NCBI GenBank assembly: GCA_029982105.1
Contig: JARRCQ010000007.1
Coordinates: forward strand, 1 to 16,809
DNA length: 16,809 bases
Source: Candidatus Atribacteria bacterium
GTDB lineage: Bacteria; Atribacterota; Atribacteria; Atribacterales; Caldatribacteriaceae
Direction of reading: 5' to 3'
This document shows, piece after piece, positions 14,540 through 16,809 of the stretch. Within the stretch, counting starts at the first letter, position 1. Every line of letters begins with the position of its first letter. Below the pieces are notes generated by a model that saw only the letters and a list, made by a program, of their open reading frames with translations, was not told the DNA's origin and made no database searches. Made by a program: the position numbers and the translations under genes.

Positions 14540-15328
14540 ATGGATCCTCAACCTTTGGCTCACAAAGTAGCCATAGTGACTGGTTCAGCTTCGGGTATTG
14601 GGAAAGGCATTGCCCTTCGTTTTGCAGAGGAAGGAGCAGATGTGTGTTGCTGGGATATGAACTTAGAAGGAGCGAAAGCAACCGCTCAGGAAATAGAGAA
14701 AGCGGGAAGAAGGTCTTTGGTTTTTCAGGTAAATGTTACTAAAAGTGAGGAAGTAAAAGATGCTGCGCAGGCAGTGTTTAACCAATTTGGTAAAATCGAT
14801 ATCCTGGTGAACTCGGCGGGAATTATTCGGGCTCATTTTATCACTGATGTTCCTGAAGAGGTCTGGGATAGTATAATTGCGGTGAACTTAAAAGGAACTT
14901 TTCTCTGTATCAGAGAAATAGCTAATTATATGATTCCTCGCAAAAGCGGCAAGATAATCAGTGTTAGCTCTAAGTCAGGTAAAAAGGGAGGGCTGTGGTT
15001 AGGTGCTTATTCGGCTTCTAAATTTGGTATAATTGGCTTAACTCAAAGCGTAGCCATGGACTTAGCACCTTATAAAATTAATGTTAATGCCATTTGCCCG
15101 GGTAACGTTTTTTCTACCCCAATGTGGGACCTTCTGGATAAAGAATATTCTAAAAAATTGGGAGTTCCTCCCCAAGAAGTGAGAAAAATATACGTGGAAA
15201 AAGTTCCCTTAGGTAGAGAGTGTACGGTAGAAGACGTAGCTAATGTGGCAGTATTTTTAGCTTCTTCGTATTCTGACTATATGACTGGTCAAGCTATCAA
15301 TGTTACTGGAGGACAGGAGGTTCATTGA
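14540..15328 (+). CDS. Short-chain dehydrogenase, sorbitol-6-phosphate 2-dehydrogenase-like
   Basis: This classical SDR has 262 residues from ATG 14540. The coenzyme motif is TGSASGIGKG (Gly15, Gly19, Gly21). The active site has Ser144, Tyr157 and Lys161 (YSASK), and NSAG follows strand 4. The C-terminal third (KLGVPPQEV, then KVPLGR, then TGQAINVTGGQ) resembles E. coli SrlD as I remember it, which turns sorbitol-6-phosphate into fructose-6-phosphate. Without a PTS, a free or kinase-made polyol phosphate is the more likely substrate. The upstream GTG (14531) overlaps the GAGGTG ribosome binding site, so ATG 14540 (7-bp spacing) is preferred. It lies between the zinc dehydrogenase and AcoX. 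Confidence 0.85.
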   Translation: MDPQPLAHKVAIVTGSASGIGKGIALRFAEEGADVCCWDMNLEGAKATAQEIEKAGRRSLVFQVNVTKSEEVKDAAQAVFNQFGKIDILVNSAGIIRAHFITDVPEEVWDSIIAVNLKGTFLCIREIANYMIPRKSGKIISVSSKSGKKGGLWLGAYSASKFGIIGLTQSVAMDLAPYKINVNAICPGNVFSTPMWDLLDKEYSKKLGVPPQEVRKIYVEKVPLGRECTVEDVANVAVFLASSYSDYMTGQAINVTGGQEVH

Positions 15329-16325
15329 ACTGGGTAAAATTGGATTGGTGGTTAACCCTGCCGCCGGAAAAGATATTCGGCGACTAATAGCTTATGGTTC
15401 AGTTTTTGGTAATCAGGAAAAAATTAACTATACTCTTCGTTTGTTGCGGGGCATAGAAAGTGTAGCTAATAGCCCGGTTGAGGTAGTTTATATGCCTGAT
15501 CCTTATGATTTAATAGAAATAGTAGAAAAGAACTTTTCTTCTCCAGAAATTATCTTTCGCTGTGCTCCTATACCGGTTTTCGGTGATGAAACTGATACTT
15601 TAAACTTCACTGATTGGGCGGTAAATGAAGAACAAGTGGAGGCTCTGGTGGTAATAGGGGGAGATGGGACTAACCGAGTAGTGGCCAAAAAAAGTGCCCT
15701 CACTCCTCTGTTCTCCCTTTTTGGAGGTACTAATAACGTATTTGCTGAAAACATTGAGCCCACAGTTATGGGGATGGCGGTAGGATTTTTTCTGGAAAAT
15801 GACTCCCTGCGGGAAAAAATAGTGAAAAAAAGTAAAATACTGAGAGCAAAACCGAGAGGGGGAGGTAAGGAAGAAGTAGCTCTTATCGATGCAGTGGTGG
15901 TAGAAAAGACTTTGGTAGGAGCAAGAGCGGTGTGGGAGCCAGAATTGATTCGTTTGATAGTGGTAACCCAGAGCAGCCCTTTGAAGATTGGTTTAAGCTC
16001 GGTGGTGGGAAGATTAGCTAGTGTTGGTGCAGACGAAGAAAGAGGAGCGATGGTAGAATTAGGAGAAGAAGGGACAATAGTTAAAGCTCCTTTGGCTCCG
16101 GGTTTGGTAGGAGAGGTAAAAATTAGGAAATGGGGATTTTTGCCTTTGGGCGCCTCTCTTCCTCTACCATATCAAAGGGGAGTTATGGCTTTAGATGGAG
16201 AGCGAGAGATAGTTTTGCGGGAAGGGGAAGATTGGGAAATTAAGTTAGAAGACACCGGACCCCGCCGAGTGGACGTAGAAAAATTAATGAGCCTGGTGCA
16301 AGAAAGGAGTGTCGTGAATGGCTAA
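15300..16325 (+). CDS. acoX: AcoX family protein (NAD-kinase-like, acetoin operon type)
   Basis: The protein carries KIGLVVNPAAGKDIRRL, then YGSVFGNQEK, YMPDPYD and VIGGDGTNR, the pattern of AcoX proteins, which are distant relatives of NAD kinase. GGDGT is the nucleotide-binding motif of the NAD/diacylglycerol kinase fold. AcoX genes usually sit beside acoA and acoB of acetoin dehydrogenase; their biochemical role is unsettled. Here it precedes E2 with an 8-bp overlap, which supports an acetoin-type complex. The start is doubtful. ATG 15300 has no ribosome binding site and overlaps the SDR gene by 29 bp. AGGAGG at 15315-15320 points instead to a non-AUG start, ATT 15324 or CTG 15330; the latter would give a 331-residue protein beginning just before the conserved KIGLVVNP, with GGDGT at 110-114. 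Confidence 0.85.
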   Translation: MLLEDRRFIELGKIGLVVNPAAGKDIRRLIAYGSVFGNQEKINYTLRLLRGIESVANSPVEVVYMPDPYDLIEIVEKNFSSPEIIFRCAPIPVFGDETDTLNFTDWAVNEEQVEALVVIGGDGTNRVVAKKSALTPLFSLFGGTNNVFAENIEPTVMGMAVGFFLENDSLREKIVKKSKILRAKPRGGGKEEVALIDAVVVEKTLVGARAVWEPELIRLIVVTQSSPLKIGLSSVVGRLASVGADEERGAMVELGEEGTIVKAPLAPGLVGEVKIRKWGFLPLGASLPLPYQRGVMALDGEREIVLREGEDWEIKLEDTGPRRVDVEKLMSLVQERSVVNG

Positions 16326-16809
16326 AAAGGTAATCATGCCCAAGTTGGGTTTAACTATGGAAGAGGGAGTAATAAATAAATGGTTAGTAAAAGAAGGAGA
16401 TCGAGTAAGTAGAGGAGATGTCTTGTTTGAAGTGGCTACGGATAAGGTTAATATGGAGGTAGAATCTCCTGCTGAAGGAGTGGTGTTAAAAATTCTTTAC
16501 CCGGAAGGAGCTACTGTTCCTATTACTGAGGCAGTGGCTTATATAGGAAAAGAGGGTGAGGAAATCCCTAAAGAGGAGAAAAAACCAGAAGAAAAGGTAG
16601 AAACAAAGGAAGAATTAAAAATAGAGCAAGAAAAAAAGAGAGAGGAAGTGTCTCCTTCTCTAGAGGTAGAGAGAATTAGAGTGTCTCCATTAGCTCGTCG
16701 ATTAGCTGAAGAGCATGGAATTGACCTTTCTCAGATACAGGGTAGCGGTCCGGGAGGCAGAATTGTAAAAGAAGATGTAGAGAAAGTTATAGAAGAAAAA
16801 GAAAAGAAA
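16318..16809 (+). CDS. Lipoyl-bearing E2 acyltransferase of the dehydrogenase complex, 3' end missing
   Basis: The frame is open to the window end and shows 164 residues. Residues 1-75 form a lipoyl domain (KVIMPKLGLTMEEG), with the lipoylated lysine Lys43 in ATDKVNMEVE. A linker rich in Lys and Glu (about 80-118) leads to the peripheral subunit-binding domain (about 121-158, SPLARRLAEEHGIDLSQI then GSGPGGRIVKEDV), which docks E1 or E3. The catalytic acyltransferase domain lies beyond the window. E2 takes the acyl group made by E1 and transfers it to CoA. The ATG overlaps the AcoX stop by 8 bp, with AAGGAG upstream. Its partner E1 is 9.5 kb upstream in the first operon; an E3 (dihydrolipoamide dehydrogenase) would be expected downstream. 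Confidence 0.92.
   Translation, partial: MAKKVIMPKLGLTMEEGVINKWLVKEGDRVSRGDVLFEVATDKVNMEVESPAEGVVLKILYPEGATVPITEAVAYIGKEGEEIPKEEKKPEEKVETKEELKIEQEKKREEVSPSLEVERIRVSPLARRLAEEHGIDLSQIQGSGPGGRIVKEDVEKVIEEKEKK

Noticed and set aside
14394..14681. Minus-strand 95-codon frame across the MDR-SDR junction
   Set aside because: It lies wholly antisense to two well-supported genes and has no recognisable motif.

Overview
The window is bacterial: tightly packed plus-strand genes, clear AGGAGG-type ribosome binding sites, a ComF-family gene, a SorC-family regulator and an acetoin-type 2-oxoacid dehydrogenase complex. Base composition is moderately AT-rich, arginine is often written CGA, and several starts are GTG or TTG. 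The palindromic intergenic repeats and these habits would fit an uncultivated or anaerobic lineage. I cannot name the phylum from the sequence.

Layout. (1) 1-540 is the 3' end of a comF-like phosphoribosyltransferase gene, unrelated to the rest. (2) 541-729 is an AT-rich control region with a sigma-A-like promoter and a perfect palindrome. (3) 730-10454 is one overlapping operon: SorC regulator, PfkB kinase, MtlD-type polyol-phosphate dehydrogenase, zinc alcohol dehydrogenase, fused E1 alpha-beta dehydrogenase, EryC-like TIM-barrel isomerase, MFS transporter and FGGY kinase. (4) 10455-10981 is a 0.5-kb non-coding stretch with two inverted-repeat-bounded segments, several hairpins and a second operator-like palindrome. 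(5) 10982-16809 is a second operon: rhamnose-isomerase-like TIM barrel, a second FGGY kinase, a second zinc dehydrogenase, an SrlD-like short-chain dehydrogenase, AcoX, and the first 164 codons of a lipoyl E2 acyltransferase cut by the window end.

How the genes may work together (inference). The two operons look like one regulon. The MFS protein would import a sugar alcohol or rare sugar. Four dehydrogenases (two zinc MDR, one MtlD type, one SDR) would interconvert polyols and ketoses. Two TIM-barrel enzymes would isomerise or epimerise them, and three kinases (two FGGY, one PfkB) would phosphorylate them. No PTS component is present although two dehydrogenases belong to families that normally act on PTS-made hexitol phosphates. 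The distinctive part is an acetoin-dehydrogenase-type complex (fused E1, E2, AcoX) split across this polyol locus. E1 lies in the first operon, and AcoX and E2 in the second. This suggests that a keto intermediate of sugar-alcohol breakdown is cleaved oxidatively to an acyl-CoA. The substrate cannot be read from the sequence.
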